Below, piece by piece: positions 11,046 through 23,100 of a DNA stretch of 64,000 bases; within the stretch, counting starts at the first letter, position 1, and each line of letters opens with the position of its first letter. The position numbers and the translations under genes were made by a program. A model generated the notes under the pieces. That model worked only from the letters and a program-made list of their open reading frames with translations. It searched no databases and was not told where the DNA came from. Origin of the DNA: Colias croceus (taxonomy: Eukaryota > Arthropoda > Insecta > Lepidoptera > Pieridae); contig NC_059552.1 in assembly GCF_905220415.1 (NCBI RefSeq), positions 6,153,001 to 6,217,000 of the forward strand, read 5' to 3'.

Positions 11046-11671
11046 TGCACGTGTGACTTTGATTCTGATATTCCATTGAGACTTCCATTCGCCTGCAATT
11101 GAATGTTAAAATTATTATGCTGCGAAGCTCACTGTAAAATTTAACTAATAATTAGATAATTGGAATTAAAAATAAATGTCTTTAAAGGACTATAGAAGCA
11201 AGTTTATAATATTCCATAATTAGACACCGACGACTGTCCATATTTGGATTTTTATACTAGTTCAAACTCTTCTACCTAAATATTTTTTCATTTCACAATA
11301 TTTTAAAGACAAAAGATCACAAAATGGTGAAATAAACATAATACCGATATACTAAATAGTATAACACTTATCGAAACAAACATAATAGCCGATAACACTC
11401 ATTTATTACTTACCTTAAAAATTTTCTGCACGGCAACAAAACAAAACACCCCTGCTACATGTAAACCGTTCGCGCAACTAACTCTATGGTGTTAGTGCGA
11501 TAATTAATTAGTACACCAAATGAAACAGAAGATGGTCGAATGTTGCGATTCATACTTATAGTCTTAGAGATATGAAGGAATTCCATATTAGAATACTATT
11601 CCCTATTTGGTGACTTTCCTCTACGATTATGATTTATGAATTTTTTCTCCGGCCCATTCACTTCTATTGTA

Positions 11672-11800
11672 GATCATCATCATCATCATCATCATCAGCC
11701 CATATACGTTCCCACTGCTGGGACACGGGCCTCCTATGAGGGTACAGGCCATAATCCACCACGCTGGCCAAGTGCGGGTTGGCGGATAGTGCGGGTTGGT
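11672..11800 (-). repeat. RTE-type retrotransposon 3' end fragment with GAT tail
   Basis: Read on the minus strand, the sequence ends ...GGGAACGTATATGGGCTGAT and runs into a (GAT)n tail (about eight units, 11674-11697). Just upstream is 'GAGGCCCGTGTCCCAGCAGT'. This is the 3' end of a very common dispersed lepidopteran retroelement; I assign it to RTE-like LINEs or their SINE derivatives from memory. It is 5'-truncated. Confidence 0.6.
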
Positions 11801-14690
11801 TATAGATAGAGAGTGATTTTTTATAAGCTTTTATTTAGATAATAACGTCTCATTTTTTATCTATAAATATACCTGTGTCCATCAATCATAAAAAACTAGG
11901 TACCTATATAAATAAAAACTTAAAAAGTAAAAACTATGCGTTATCGTTTATTTTCATTGCCGACTCGAAGGACCAAATATACAAAATCACCGAACATTTG
12001 TGACGTTTTTGCCACCCACAAAATACATCTATGACTATATTTCGCAATTGATAAAATGATGATGATAATGCTTTTTCCCGTCCTCTATTTTTCCCTCACC
12101 CTTATTCACTTCCTAATCCTCAGGCTCCATTTACTTTGATAAGTGTATTTTTTCTTATCTATGCGTTTACATGTTGTTACTTTTTAGCCAATCGAGTATG
12201 AAGTGCATTATTATCCCATGTTTGAAAAAATAAGATTAATTTTTCCTTTCTATCAAAATCACACGTACCTAAAATTTAATTAAAATTCGTTTCAAAAGAT
12301 ATACGTGGGTAATAATTATAAAGATTTCACATATCATACTGAAGCTAGATTGCGACATACCGTACGTACGTAGGTAGGTACCTACCTACCTACCATTAAA
12401 TATTTACTTAAACATCATATGATAATTTATTAAAATTGTAAATGTAACAAAAGCTTTTATTTGAATAGATGGCTTGGTACGTAATACTGTGAACAATTTA
12501 AATAATAATTGCAATAAATAGGTACCTATAGATGGTGTCAACAACGGATTATAGGATATATAGGTAGGTATTACCTATACCTATCTAATGATTAAATTTT
12601 AATAAATTATTGAAAATTGATAAATAATTCATTATCTACTTACATACCTACATTTTTTTAAAATCCGAATGGTGAGCACTGAGCCGTTAACTTTTTAATT
12701 TTTTATATACTACCTATTCACAACGAGTAGATATTAATTCCAGTGTACGAAAAAAATGTCGCCAACTTTTCCAACTTGTCTTTTGTTTAACATCAAAATT
12801 GTATTTCAAAGAAAACCATGCTTTACATGAACTTATATCTACTGAGACGAAACTTACATAAATCTTTACCTAATACCTACCAAAGAATGCCTTTAACTTG
12901 TCATCAAACGATTCGTAGTGCGGTAGTAAGATCGATTTCCAAGACGTAGGTAACATGGAATCGTAGCTTTGACGATACACAAGAATGAAGAAACCTTCCA
13001 TATTGAGTGATTTTAAGAATGACCAAGAAAATACTAGTTCCGTGAGCAGCTAAAAGCGTAATAAGGGTCTGCATTAAGTATATAGTAGTTGGTCACGAAC
13101 CCATTTAAACCCGATACAGCTGCTCTTAGTGTTAGCCGCTCCCTACGACCTAACATTTCCTAACATGACGTGTTATTAAATATGGCCTTTGTTCTTTGAT
13201 ACAATTTGTATGTAAACCATGCATATTTATCGAGCATTTTTTATCAATCAATACATCTGATACCTCAATACACTAAGCAATAAATAATTGCATATAATTG
13301 CTGTATAAATTCGATCGTGTTTTTATTTTGCGAATTTAATCCACCAATTAATTGCAAGACACAGTAAGTAGCCTTGTAAAATTAATTAATGTTTAATTTT
13401 ATTCCTTCTTTTCTGTATGTATACACTTTTTTGATTAAAATTGAACGAAATTAAGTAGTACGAAGTTCTAGGTAGGTATTTAATCGTAAGTTAGTTGCCT
13501 TTAATTACTTAGCTAATCAAACTAAAAACTCTATAAACATACATTTTTCGATTAAAATTAACTACATTTCTTTAAAATTACACTTAAATAATACCTACAG
13601 TTTCTTTAATTACTATGGTAAAATATGTAATAACAAATGTCACTTTAGAGGAAAACTCTATATAAACAAGTTATTATGAATAAATTATATGGGATAATGT
13701 AGTTTTAGCGAAGACTTACGTACAATTATAAAATTAATGTAGCCGTAGGTAAGTCGTAACAGCATCTTGCCTTCCCTTCAGACAATTTAAGTAGTTCGTA
13801 ATTGTCTCACATCCCACTCTTAAAGTTGCCCCGCTAATGTTCATTGCGAATTTTATTAATTCATCTTTACAAGTCTCTGAATAGTTTTTATATGAGATTA
13901 AATGTTAAGTAGGTAAGTACGGTATTATAGCGAAATCCTGTGTGTTATAAAAGAAAGCTTAGGTGATTTTATTTAACCTCGCGTGTGCAGAATAACAACA
14001 TCAAGTTCTCGCTAGAATACATCAGGCTTTATGCTCAGAACTTTTCTCAAAGAACAATACCGCATAGAAAATAATGTTTACAGAACAAAGTGCAGGCGTG
14101 TTCGTTTAAGGCCATACGCGATGCATTTCCCGGCTGAGTAATGGCTGAACAAAGTGTTGAGTTTGTGCAAAAGTACCTACGTAACGCTCAGCTTTCTGTA
14201 ACGAGTGATTTACTCTGCCAATAAAACTTACGGCATTCGTTAGTCTCGACTGAGCTGAAACGTTGTATCTTACAATTAAGCAAATATTAAACAAACTTCA
14301 GGATTAACGAAATAATATTTAATTAAAGTTAGCAGTTGGAATGGAATTTTATAAGGAAGGAAATATTGAGGTAATTAACGGCTAAACATGATCGTATGAT
14401 GTCACAAAGTGACTCATTGTTTTACTTTAGACGCTACAATATCACTATTTGCGGTTTACATGAGTTGTTTTGCGTGTCAATTAGTGGTTTTCGTTTGTTA
14501 AATGGGCCCGGAGCGGAAACGTTCGGAGATTATGCTAAGGTTAATAGTTTATAGTTTATACATTATACATATTAGGTATTTACTCGACTACTCCGAGCTG
14601 TACCTAAGCGAGTATGTAGGTTAAGTTCCAAGATTATCGAAACAATCGTAGGTAATAAATAAGAGGGGCAATCTGCGTTCTCGGTTTGTA
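11801..14690. other. Non-coding AT-rich sequence with a GGTA palindrome
   Basis: No gene recognised over about 2.9 kb. The perfect 20-bp palindrome GTAGGTAGGTACCTACCTAC lies at 12370-12389. Confidence 0.5.
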
Positions 14691-15075
14691 GTGTGGACTG
14701 TAGAGCGAGCGGGGTGCGGTAGGTCACCCCCTATTTTTTGCGGGTAGGTAACGCGGTACCTACTCGGTGACACCTCGCGCGGGTCAAGTGAGGCGCGGGG
14801 CGCGGGGCTCGAACCAGGGCGCGGGGCGCGGTGCGCGGGGGCGTTAATTCGGAGCGCGTGACCGCACCACGGAGCTCCGTTTGCCCTCCCGTTTTCCCGC
14901 CGGATTTGCGTTCGTACAGTAAAATAAAAAGGGCGATTTGGCGCCCTCCATCGCCGCCGCCCGATTAGCGGCGCCCGGGGAAATTAAAAGTATTTTATTC
15001 GAGCATTTATTCCCTTTTTGTTTGTGTTGAATAATGCGAGCGGGCAGCGGGCATGTGGCGTGTCGGACGCCTTCC
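14690..15075. promoter_or_regulatory. CpG-rich island
   Basis: A strongly GC-rich block with GCGGGGCGCGG-type repeats (about 14790-14845) followed by CGCCGCCGCCC near 14953. Open frames on the two strands show no family features. It resembles the other islands in this window and may be a promoter or a non-coding first exon of a downstream gene. Inference from composition. Confidence 0.35.
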
Positions 15076-17113
15076 ACACTTGTATGACAGATGAGAGCAA
15101 TATTGATAGCGTACATCGAGAACACGTTGCCTACAATTATTATTGTTTGTGTGAATTTGTCAGTTACCTAGGTATATTAAGCATGTTACACAACAAAAAT
15201 CCTACGTGCGTATGAAGAATAGGTATCTATTTAAGATTTTTTTAAATATCTAGGTCTAGATAGGTCTAGGTTGACCTAGGGTTTAGGTATCTGCCTACAT
15301 TTTGACCGTCGCGTTGTAATGTAACCTAGATATATTGTTGAATACCTAATAGTAGGTAACAGCCAACAGGAACAACCTACCTATAGGTATTTTAATCATT
15401 CCTCACTATTATCTTTATTATGAGGAAACAAATTAAATATCGATACCCACATTTGAATTACATAATAGGTAGGTACCTACCTACTTAAAATTAAAAATGA
15501 TAACGATAGATCTATAAATAAAATGGATAATTAATCTGTAGGTATCTATTAGTAGGTAGGTAGTTGACCTGTAATTAAATTGATTTAAAGAAACAAAAAA
15601 AAAAACCCAACATCGTTAATGTTTTCGTGGGTGAATTAAATCGTTGCTATAGTTTTGATAGGCATAAAAGTATTTGAATGTAGCAACCCCTGCAACTAAG
15701 CGCAGCGATCCACCCTCTCTCGAGGGACGTAACGCTGATTTTTCTCATTTATACCAACGGTTCATCGGATACAGAAATTGGGGAGGATATTATTAAGCAG
15801 CATTTTACTTTGCATCGAATTATTCCTATCCTAGCGCTCGTTATTTTTAATATACTTATTTTAACTTTGACTGGAATAGTGGTTGCATATTGAGTTGCAT
15901 TGAGTGCCCATGATTTTGATTTGGTTCTCGTATCTTCTTCTTTCTTTCAAGCCTTAATTCACCGGGTATAGTCGGGTATAGGCCTCATCATGTTTTTTCC
16001 ATTCTTTTCGGTCTTTGGCCAGACGCATCCAAGGTTCTCGTATAGTGTCTTGTTATTTAGATTTCTAATGGGTTCTCATTACTAGGTAATAAGCGATAAA
16101 ATATGTTTTTTTTATAAGTTACATGATGCTATTAAACTATTAACTGAAATTATAATTTAATAACACTTCCAATATAAATAAAATACATACGAAAAAATAT
16201 ACATAGTAACACGTCTTAAAAAATCTGTTAAACACCATTGCATGATTCATTATCCAACGTGTTAACAATTTAGTTCAACCAAGTATTTAGATAGATAAGA
16301 AAATACGTAAGTATAACGTAACTACTTGTAAATAAACCAATTTTTTATATTTGTGGACTTGAAAAACTCGTGCAGTTAATAAAATTTATCTAGCTTTATT
16401 TAATTTTCACTAAAACATAAACTTATACAGGGACATATTTAATATCTATTTTAACTATATTACTTATTAATATATCTACTTATTTATAATTATAAAAGCA
16501 ACATCTTCAGTGATGCAAAGTATAATAGTGAAGAACGTTTTGTCTCCCGCGCGCGACCCGTCGATGGCAGACAACAAGCTACTTTCCCGTATTAAATGTA
16601 ACGTGTTCTTTAACAACACTATTCAAGGAGGGCTTAATAAACAAATCTACCTGTCTGAACCGACGATAAGTTGCCCTTTCGTTTCGCGTCACGTAACGAG
16701 GGGGAACTCCTAATATTTCCGCCCTTTGTCGACAAACGATCCCTTTATTGAATCAGGGATACCTATAATCATAAAGCAGCTTTTTGAATGACAATTTGTT
16801 TCAGATCCTGCGCTTTTATTAGTGCATTGAATTCATTTATATCCCCTTCTAAAATAACAAATGAGACTTGTTTTTGCTTCGTGTAATCCGCAAATAGGTA
16901 CGGGGCTATGAATAAATATTGATTTTTGAATAGTCTTATTAATTATGATAATCGATACAACTAAAATGACCTCATCCAACAAATGCTGTATCTTTTTAAA
17001 ACTGTATTAGATAATTTATACGAAAAAGAATATGAATGCATAATATACCTACCTATGCATTAAAATTTCCATAAAATAAATTTACTTAATTATAGTTGTT
17101 TCTGTAGGCATAA
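15076..17113. other. Non-coding sequence with GGTA palindrome and a short retroelement 3' end
   Basis: No host gene seen. An 18-bp palindrome TAGGTAGGTACCTACCTA lies at 15466-15483. A short open stretch at 16510-16713 has no recognised homology. Confidence 0.45.
15930..16035 (-). repeat. Retroelement 3'-end fragment with GAA-rich tail (RTE-like)
   Basis: On the minus strand, a segment reading 'GGCCAAAGACCGAAAAGAAT' then 'TATACCCGACTATACCCGG' ends in a GAA/AAG-rich tail. This resembles the dispersed 3' ends of lepidopteran RTE-type elements. The full RTE at 34187-37581 has the same kind of GAA tail, but the body sequence differs. Low to moderate confidence. Confidence 0.4.
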
Positions 17114-18417
17114 TTAATACCTATCATACGTGGGCCACACTGAAAGTTTTGCGTAACTAATAAACAAAACAATTTATTTGTCCAATATTATATTTACTAC
17201 TTTTTAAAGTATTCTCCGTTACATTTAAAACACTTTTTCATCCGTTCAAAACATTTCTGGAAACATGAGGACCATTGGTCTGAGGGTATGTTTTCTGCGT
17301 GCTGTTTGAAAGCAACCACGGCCTCTTCTGGCCTCGTAAATGTCGAACCACTCATTGAATCATAGATTTTTGGGAAAAGGAAGAAATCGCAAGGTTCTAG
17401 GTTAGGACTGCGTGCGGCATGAGTCATGTGCTCTATGTTTTCAGTAGCCAAAAATGACTTTGTTTTGTTCGCGGTGTGCGCCGAAGCACTGTCATGGTGC
17501 AACAAGATGCGACTTCTAGGTCGCTTTTCTCTTATTTTTTCTAAGACATTGGGCAAAAAATAGTGGTGTACCACTCGGCATTAACAGTCTTTTGTTACTC
17601 AAGTGGGATAGTGCAGACAGGATTCGTCTAAGAGAAAAATAATGCAATCATTTGTTTGCCAACCCTTCTCGCCTGCCTCAATTTGGTTGGTTTGCTGTCA
17701 CTTTCAAACACCCACAAAGAATATTGGTGTTTTCTTTCTGGAATATAACCATATATACATATTTCATGTCCTGTCACGATATTATACACGGCATTAGAAT
17801 GTCCGTAATTGTACTTTTATTGCATTTCTTAACACCAATCTACTCGATGTCGTTTTTGTTCTGGAGTGAGTTTGGGAGCAATTCACCGGCAACCAAGCTT
17901 CCTAACTTTGAAATGTTCATGTAAAATTTTCTGAATTTGTCTCATACCAATCCCCAGATGTCCTCGAATCTCCTAATAAGTGATATGGCAATTTTCTTAA
18001 ATTAGTCGTCTGATGGTAGCCATATTTTCCTCCGTGATCGCAGTTGAGGGTCGACCTTCACGACTTTCATCATGAAGAGAAACACGGCCGCGATGAAATT
18101 CAGCATATCAATGCCTTACAGTGCTCAAATAAGGTGCTTCCCTCCCAAAAGTATTTTGAAGGCGAGCAGTGCAAGCTTTCGGAGAAAGCGAACTTTTAAA
18201 ATCATCAAAAATCATCGCCCTAAAATTGTTTCGTGTTAGTTCCGTTTTTGCTACGGACAACGAACTTCAACTTGAGATAAAAAAAAATTTACAAGCGCTT
18301 CCCGCCAAATTTTTTTTTCCTCAACTTATGAGACTTCATATGTTAAAAAAATATAACATTCGAAATTCAAACCTTTATGGTTGGCCAGAAACGCAAAACT
18401 TTTAGTGTGCGCTAGGT
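17114..18417 (-). mobile_element. mariner transposon (DD34D), decayed
   Basis: About 1.3 kb, the usual mariner length. The ends share ACGCAAAACTTT(C/T)AGTGTG in inverted orientation (about 17138-17154 and 18391-18409), with an outer inverted ATTAATACCTA at both edges (17113 and about 18414-18424). The exact boundary and TA duplication are not certain. The transposase lies on the minus strand and is broken by frameshifts and stops. Confidence 0.75.
17197..18200 (-). pseudogene. mariner transposase pseudogene
   Basis: The C-terminal part is open for 125 codons (17574 to 17197). It contains the second and third catalytic aspartates in LLHHDSASAHT and SPNLEPCDFFLFP, with 34 residues between them, the DD34D signature of mariner. 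The C-terminus (FERMKKCFKCNGEYFKK) is typical of the family. Upstream on the same strand, other frames show N-terminal mariner pieces such as 'RVSLHDESREGRPSTAITEE' (near 18040-18100), so the gene is disrupted rather than cleanly truncated. Around 360 residues would be needed for an active transposase; this copy cannot make one. Confidence 0.8.
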
Positions 18418-18424
18418 ATTAATA

Positions 18425-20640
18425 GCTTACACCTAAGGCTTACACCCATACTTAACCGTTATTTTAAACATTTCTTAGTTTCGTTGATGAATCGAAAGAA
18501 GAGGCTTTTATTATAGGTATTCCTACTCTAAAGTCATAAATCCTATAAAGAAGCTCACATGATATCTTGAATAGGAAATTTCTTTGTTCAGCTGGTCAAA
18601 CTCGGGAGCGAACAAACAAAAAGCAAAATATTGCAAGAGCAAAATATTACGAGCATATAAAGTGCGGCTGCATGCACTTCTCGTATGAAAACCTCGTGCC
18701 TCAGCACAACAGTTGACTCGGAACAGACATACATACGCACACCGCATACACTCGGCTTACTACAATAACGGCGGGAGAGCGATCCGGGGTGAGGAGCCCG
18801 GGGAGCCGTGACGAGACGATGCAAACTGCATCGCGGCCTCCTCCAACCTTCACCAACTTGCGACCCTGTTCTTGGGAATCGTTTTAAATTCAACAGCCGC
18901 AGAACACTCCGCGTACGACAATACACCCTACGCTGTGCATTATACGATTGAGTTTGACGTTGACGAGACTCTATAAGTCATTTTCGAAACGACTATCTCG
19001 GGTGAACACATGTTATTTGAGACCTTAAGACCGTACTCGAGAGTCGAGAATCAAACGCTAACTTTGTAATGGAAGCCGATCCGGGTGTGAGTGCGGAGGT
19101 GAGAAATACATTAGCGGTACCGTTTTCTATTGGTCGTTGCTCCTGTGTTGATATGAAGCAGTCCACGTGGACTGCTCCGTAGTTGCTTGTCTCGTTTTTT
19201 TCGGCGAACGGCTCGCTATCCATCCCATTCTAATCTACAACGAAACGTGGAATGTCATGTCCGGAGTTGTTCTGAAAGTCGTGAGCGTGCATCGTGCTTG
19301 GAACTTCATTCTTATGGACAAAAGAAACAGGTTTATGTGGTCGATCTCCAAATATATGTTGCATTTCGTTGAAGTACGGTTCAATTTCCTATGTACCACT
19401 TTTATTTTATGTTCAAATAATCTTTACATATTGATAAGCATTTTTAAGTCAATTAAGGTTGTAAGCTAAAAGCGGTTGTTGCTACATTTAAATTATCGTT
19501 CGGCATTCAAATAACGCCATTTTTTTCGTGTCGACACGATTTTATTTATGGTTATGTTATAGAATGGTTATAGACGATTTAATAAGCGGCGTGGGCGATA
19601 TGATAATAATTATTATACAAACCACAATAATAAAGAGGATAGAGAAAATAGATATCTAAGTACTTAGGTATGTAGATTGTAGTTCATTCAAAATATTATA
19701 ACAGAGGAATAATTTTAGTGACAGTGAAGAACATTATATCAGCTATTTATGATAAATAACAATCTGATTGTGACCATTATAGTGACAAGGGTTATTGTTT
19801 TACACCAAGTATAAGAAGAATATCTATTAGTATTTCTGCTAAGTGTCTCACTAATTTTGGCTAGAAAATGTAGGTAGGCAGGATCCTACAATAAATCGAA
19901 AAATCTTATTGAGTGATTTTTATGAACTTACTTAGCCTGTATAACATTAAAATAATATGTTGATAAGTAAGTTTATTGCACTAAAGAGTAAATTAAACGA
20001 TAAAACTAACAAAACATACCTATATAAAAGTAACAACAGTTCGTAATAGGTAATTCTCTTATTTTCAGAATAAGATGTTACAAAACATTACATTAAGCGA
20101 CCAAAAATATAGACCGGTCCGTAAGCTATGCTATGTGTTTCTTGTAGTACTGTATTTAATATTTGAAATAATTATTAGTCGCTGTATTTTATTCATACAG
20201 TCTGTGATTCATACCATAATTTGTAGTGACATCTAGGTTTTATTTGATTAAAATAAATTTCTGCATAAGAGTCATCTCGTAACACTCTAGCGAACTAATA
20301 TTAAAAGGATGACAGCACGCCACCTATGTTGTCAGCGCTTAGAAATTTCCCGAAATTTCCCGTTTGCTTTGTTCGCTTGTGTTTCCGACTCCTCACTTGT
20401 TTTTGTTTAAAACACAACGTACTTAATTGAATATTCATAGATTTGTAACATTATAAATGAAATGAAAACATATCACTTATAAGAATACCTAAACTGTATA
20501 TAATTATTCTATTATTCTTAGATCATATTTAATATTTAAATCACATTTCCAGTGTAAGATTTTTATAAAAAACTGGTAATTATGTAGTTAATTCTGTCAA
20601 ATCACCCAACTTGGCACCTCTAGCTTGGCACTTGCCAGTT
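18425..20640. other. Non-coding sequence with one moderately GC-rich block
   Basis: No host coding exon recognised. 18740-19240 is more GC-rich than its flanks and ends in a CCAAT-box plus CACGTG palindrome module. The rest up to the kinase gene is AT-rich without visible features. Confidence 0.45.
19127..19180. promoter_or_regulatory. Promoter-like module: CTATTGGTC plus 16-bp CACGTG palindrome
   Basis: CTATTGGTC (19127-19135) is followed 32 bases on by CAGTCCACGTGGACTG (19159-19174), a perfect palindrome centred on an E-box. The same pair with almost the same spacing occurs at 3730-3775, in another GC-rich island 15 kb away. A promoter or enhancer role is inferred, not shown. Confidence 0.4.
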
Positions 20641-20693
20641 GCCCGTCGGCCATATATTTATGTTACTTTATGCCGTCGGCTTTGCCCGTCGGC
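20641..20693 (+). promoter_or_regulatory. Repeated CCGTCGGC motif upstream of the phosphomevalonate kinase gene
   Basis: Three copies of the octamer-like motif, GCCCGTCGGC (20641-20650), TGCCGTCGGC (20671-20680) and GCCCGTCGGC (20684-20693), lie 165-220 bases before the start codon of the kinase gene in otherwise AT-rich DNA. They may be binding sites in its promoter. No TATA box was evident. Inference from position and repetition. Confidence 0.35.
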
Positions 20694-20858
20694 TGTCAAT
20701 AATCAAAAGTTTTAAGTTACCTATTCGTGTTTTAACAATTTAAATTCAACTTTTTAAAAATTACATTTTGATAAAGTGATCAAAATTTATATTTTCTTGA
20801 ATATTTTTCATTTAAAACACAAATTTGACACATTTTTAAGAGAGTTAATTTATTTAAA

Positions 20859-20938
20859 ATGCCACCTCTCGTCATTTTATTATTTAGTGGCAAAAGAAAA
20901 TGTGGAAAGGATTTTCTTACGGATAATTTACAGAAAAG
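20859..20938 (+). CDS. Pmvk: Pmvk exon 1
   Basis: Encodes the first 26 residues and two bases of codon 27, including the P-loop-like GKRKCGKDF. Donor AAG|GTACCT. Confidence 0.9.
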
Positions 20939-22197
20939 GTACCTAGTTTATAAATTACGCGTGAAGAGTTTTGTAATATATTTTTTTGCTCTTTCAATAA
21001 CTATTTTAAACTTTATACATTATAAGTAACATACTACCTATATCAATTATTTTCCAACTTACTTCAATAAAAAGTGTAATGAATTAATTATAAAGTAGGT
21101 AAACACAAAAAATAATATTGTTTTATAATTCGTAAATCATATTAGATAACATTTTTCAGGTTGGGAGATAAGTGTGAAGTTATAAAGATATCTCTACCTA
21201 TAAAAAGCTACTGGGCAAAGGAGTTGAATTTGAATTTAAATGAGATGTTAAGCGATAGCACATACAAAGAGCAGTACCGTCTTGAGCTGATCAATTGGAG
21301 TGATAAGATGCGGGAACAAGATTATGGTTGTTTCTGCAGAGCTGCATGTCAAACTGGTTTGTAGTTTTTTTTACTGTGTAGTGAATTATGAATATAAAAA
21401 GTTGTATTATTATGCCTTCACTTATCTCGTACATTTTTATAACTGGAAAAATCATAATTATTATTCAACTATACACAAGTATATGAGATAAAAATCTGTT
21501 GTTCTATATTTCTTGTTGGCTGGTATAAATGTTACACTGTTGACTTTTTATTATGTTGTTACATTACATATAATAAATACATTGTCCATTTGGCCTCTTA
21601 TTAAGTTTTACTTGAGAATTTATATTTCAAAAATTCACCTGTTCAAGAATTAGGTAAAATAATAATGAATTATGAATTTATAAACACATCTATCTTCTTT
21701 AAATATACTTATCATATAGAGAAGATAATTACCAATAACATAATTCTGTGCATACTAATGGAAAAGAATATTGCTTCAGTGATTACTACAAAAAAGATTT
21801 CTGCTTGATTTAGTGTGAGTGCTTGTTAATACATATATAAGTTTCTTTCTTGAATTCTATTAAAAATAAAATTTGTGTATTTACCCTACTATTTAAATAA
21901 TTCAAATTTACAGCGCAAGACAAGCCGATTTGGATTGTTAGTGATATAAGAAGAAAGACAGATATTAAATGGTTCAAAGAGAACTATGGAGATGTTATAA
22001 GAACAATCAGGTTAGAAGCAGACGAAGAAACAAGGAAAGAAAGAGGTTATCAATTCAAAAGCGGAGTGGATGATGTAGTGTCAGAGTGTGACTTGGATGA
22101 TTTTGTTGGTTGGGATTTAGTTATTAATAATGGACGGGATAGAGAACCTTTGGAGAAACAATTAGAGCAAGTGATGAAATTAATACCACCATTATAG
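20859..22197 (+). CDS. Pmvk: Phosphomevalonate kinase, animal type (complete, three exons)
   Basis: Coding exons are 20859-20938, 21160-21356 and 21914-22197; they join in phase to give 186 aa, close to the roughly 190 aa of the family. The protein converts mevalonate-5-phosphate to the diphosphate using ATP in the mevalonate pathway, which in insects feeds juvenile hormone and other isoprenoids because sterols are not made de novo. The N-terminus MPPLVILLFSGKRKCGKDFL carries the family's P-loop-like GKRKxGKDF segment. Further landmarks are 'DSTYKEQYR' (about residues 57-65), 'PIWIVSDIRRKTDIKWF' (about 97-113), and the C-terminal 'SGVDDVVSECDLD' (about 144-156). All match the animal, P-loop NMP-kinase-like enzyme rather than the GHMP-type yeast/bacterial enzyme. 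The start is the first ATG before the conserved block. AATAAA lies at 22368. Confidence 0.93.
21160..21356 (+). CDS. Pmvk: Pmvk exon 2
   Basis: Acceptor TTTTTCAG at 21152-21159 and donor ACTG|GTTTGT. Its 197 nt join in phase to exon 1 as AG|G (Arg27). It encodes the mevalonate-phosphate side of the enzyme, including EMLSDSTYKEQYR. Confidence 0.9.
21914..22197 (+). CDS. Pmvk: Pmvk exon 3
   Basis: Acceptor TTTACAG, joined as ACT G|CG. It runs through IWIVSDIRRKTDIKWF and the VDDVVSECDLDDF block to a TAG stop at 22195-22197. Confidence 0.9.
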
Positions 22198-23100
22198 TGA
22201 ACTAGCTTTCGGTCTAAAGTATAACCATTGGTGGATACAGAATGAAAATTGGTGCAGTATTTTTTAAGTTTATTGTGATGGTGGACGATTTGGTTTTATA
22301 ATATTTTTTTTTTATTTTTTTTTATTGGTTTGGTTGGTTGGTATAATATGTAGTGATAGTTAATTTTAATAAATTATTGTGGGTGGTGGAAACTGGAAAT
22401 TGATCAAGGTGATTTTTATCCTTCCTATTGAAGTATATATAAAAACTGAATATGTAATTATAAAAAATATTATCTGCAAATTGTACCATGAATACATTTT
22501 ATGTTTTATTTATTTTAATTTTGTGTTTATAAGTGTTTCAACTTGATGTATTATGTATAAAGTAATAAATGAGAGAAAATTCATTTTATATTAAGTATTA
22601 GTATTTACTAATTATACATAATTTAATGTGAACTAACGCTATATGAAAATGAAAATGCTGTGGCATACAAAAAATGATGATGATGCGCTTTGAACGGTTG
22701 CACCGTACAAATATATGAATATTATATAAATATTTTATACAGCATATAAGATAAAAATGGATAGTTTTTTTTCTATAAATGATTTATTTAATTTTTGGTT
22801 ACATAAAAGTGGCCTCTAGTAGAGATATTCCATACTCCATGATTTACAATGAAACTTTTAAGACAACGCAGACAGTGCCCTCTAGTGTAGTTCTAAAGAA
22901 CTTTGTTCAGTTCTGTAGGTGTCTTTAGCGCACATTTGAATCAAGACTGGCTTTTGTGTGGTGAAATTTGGGTGAAATGATTGTTTTTGTTTTTTTGATT
23001 AAAAGTTTTCTGCGTTAAATAATGGTTAGCTCTAATCTCTATTAAATGTTTTGCGTCCTAATTATATTTTATTTAGACGCAACTTATATTTATTATAGGA
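22198..23100. other. Kinase 3' UTR and downstream AT-rich sequence
   Basis: Contains AATAAA at 22368-22373, a likely polyadenylation signal about 170 bases after the stop. After that there is AT-rich sequence with no gene seen. Confidence 0.45.

Noticed and set aside
16510..16713. 67-codon frame in a slightly GC-richer patch
   Set aside because: No homology, no splice sites and no supporting context.
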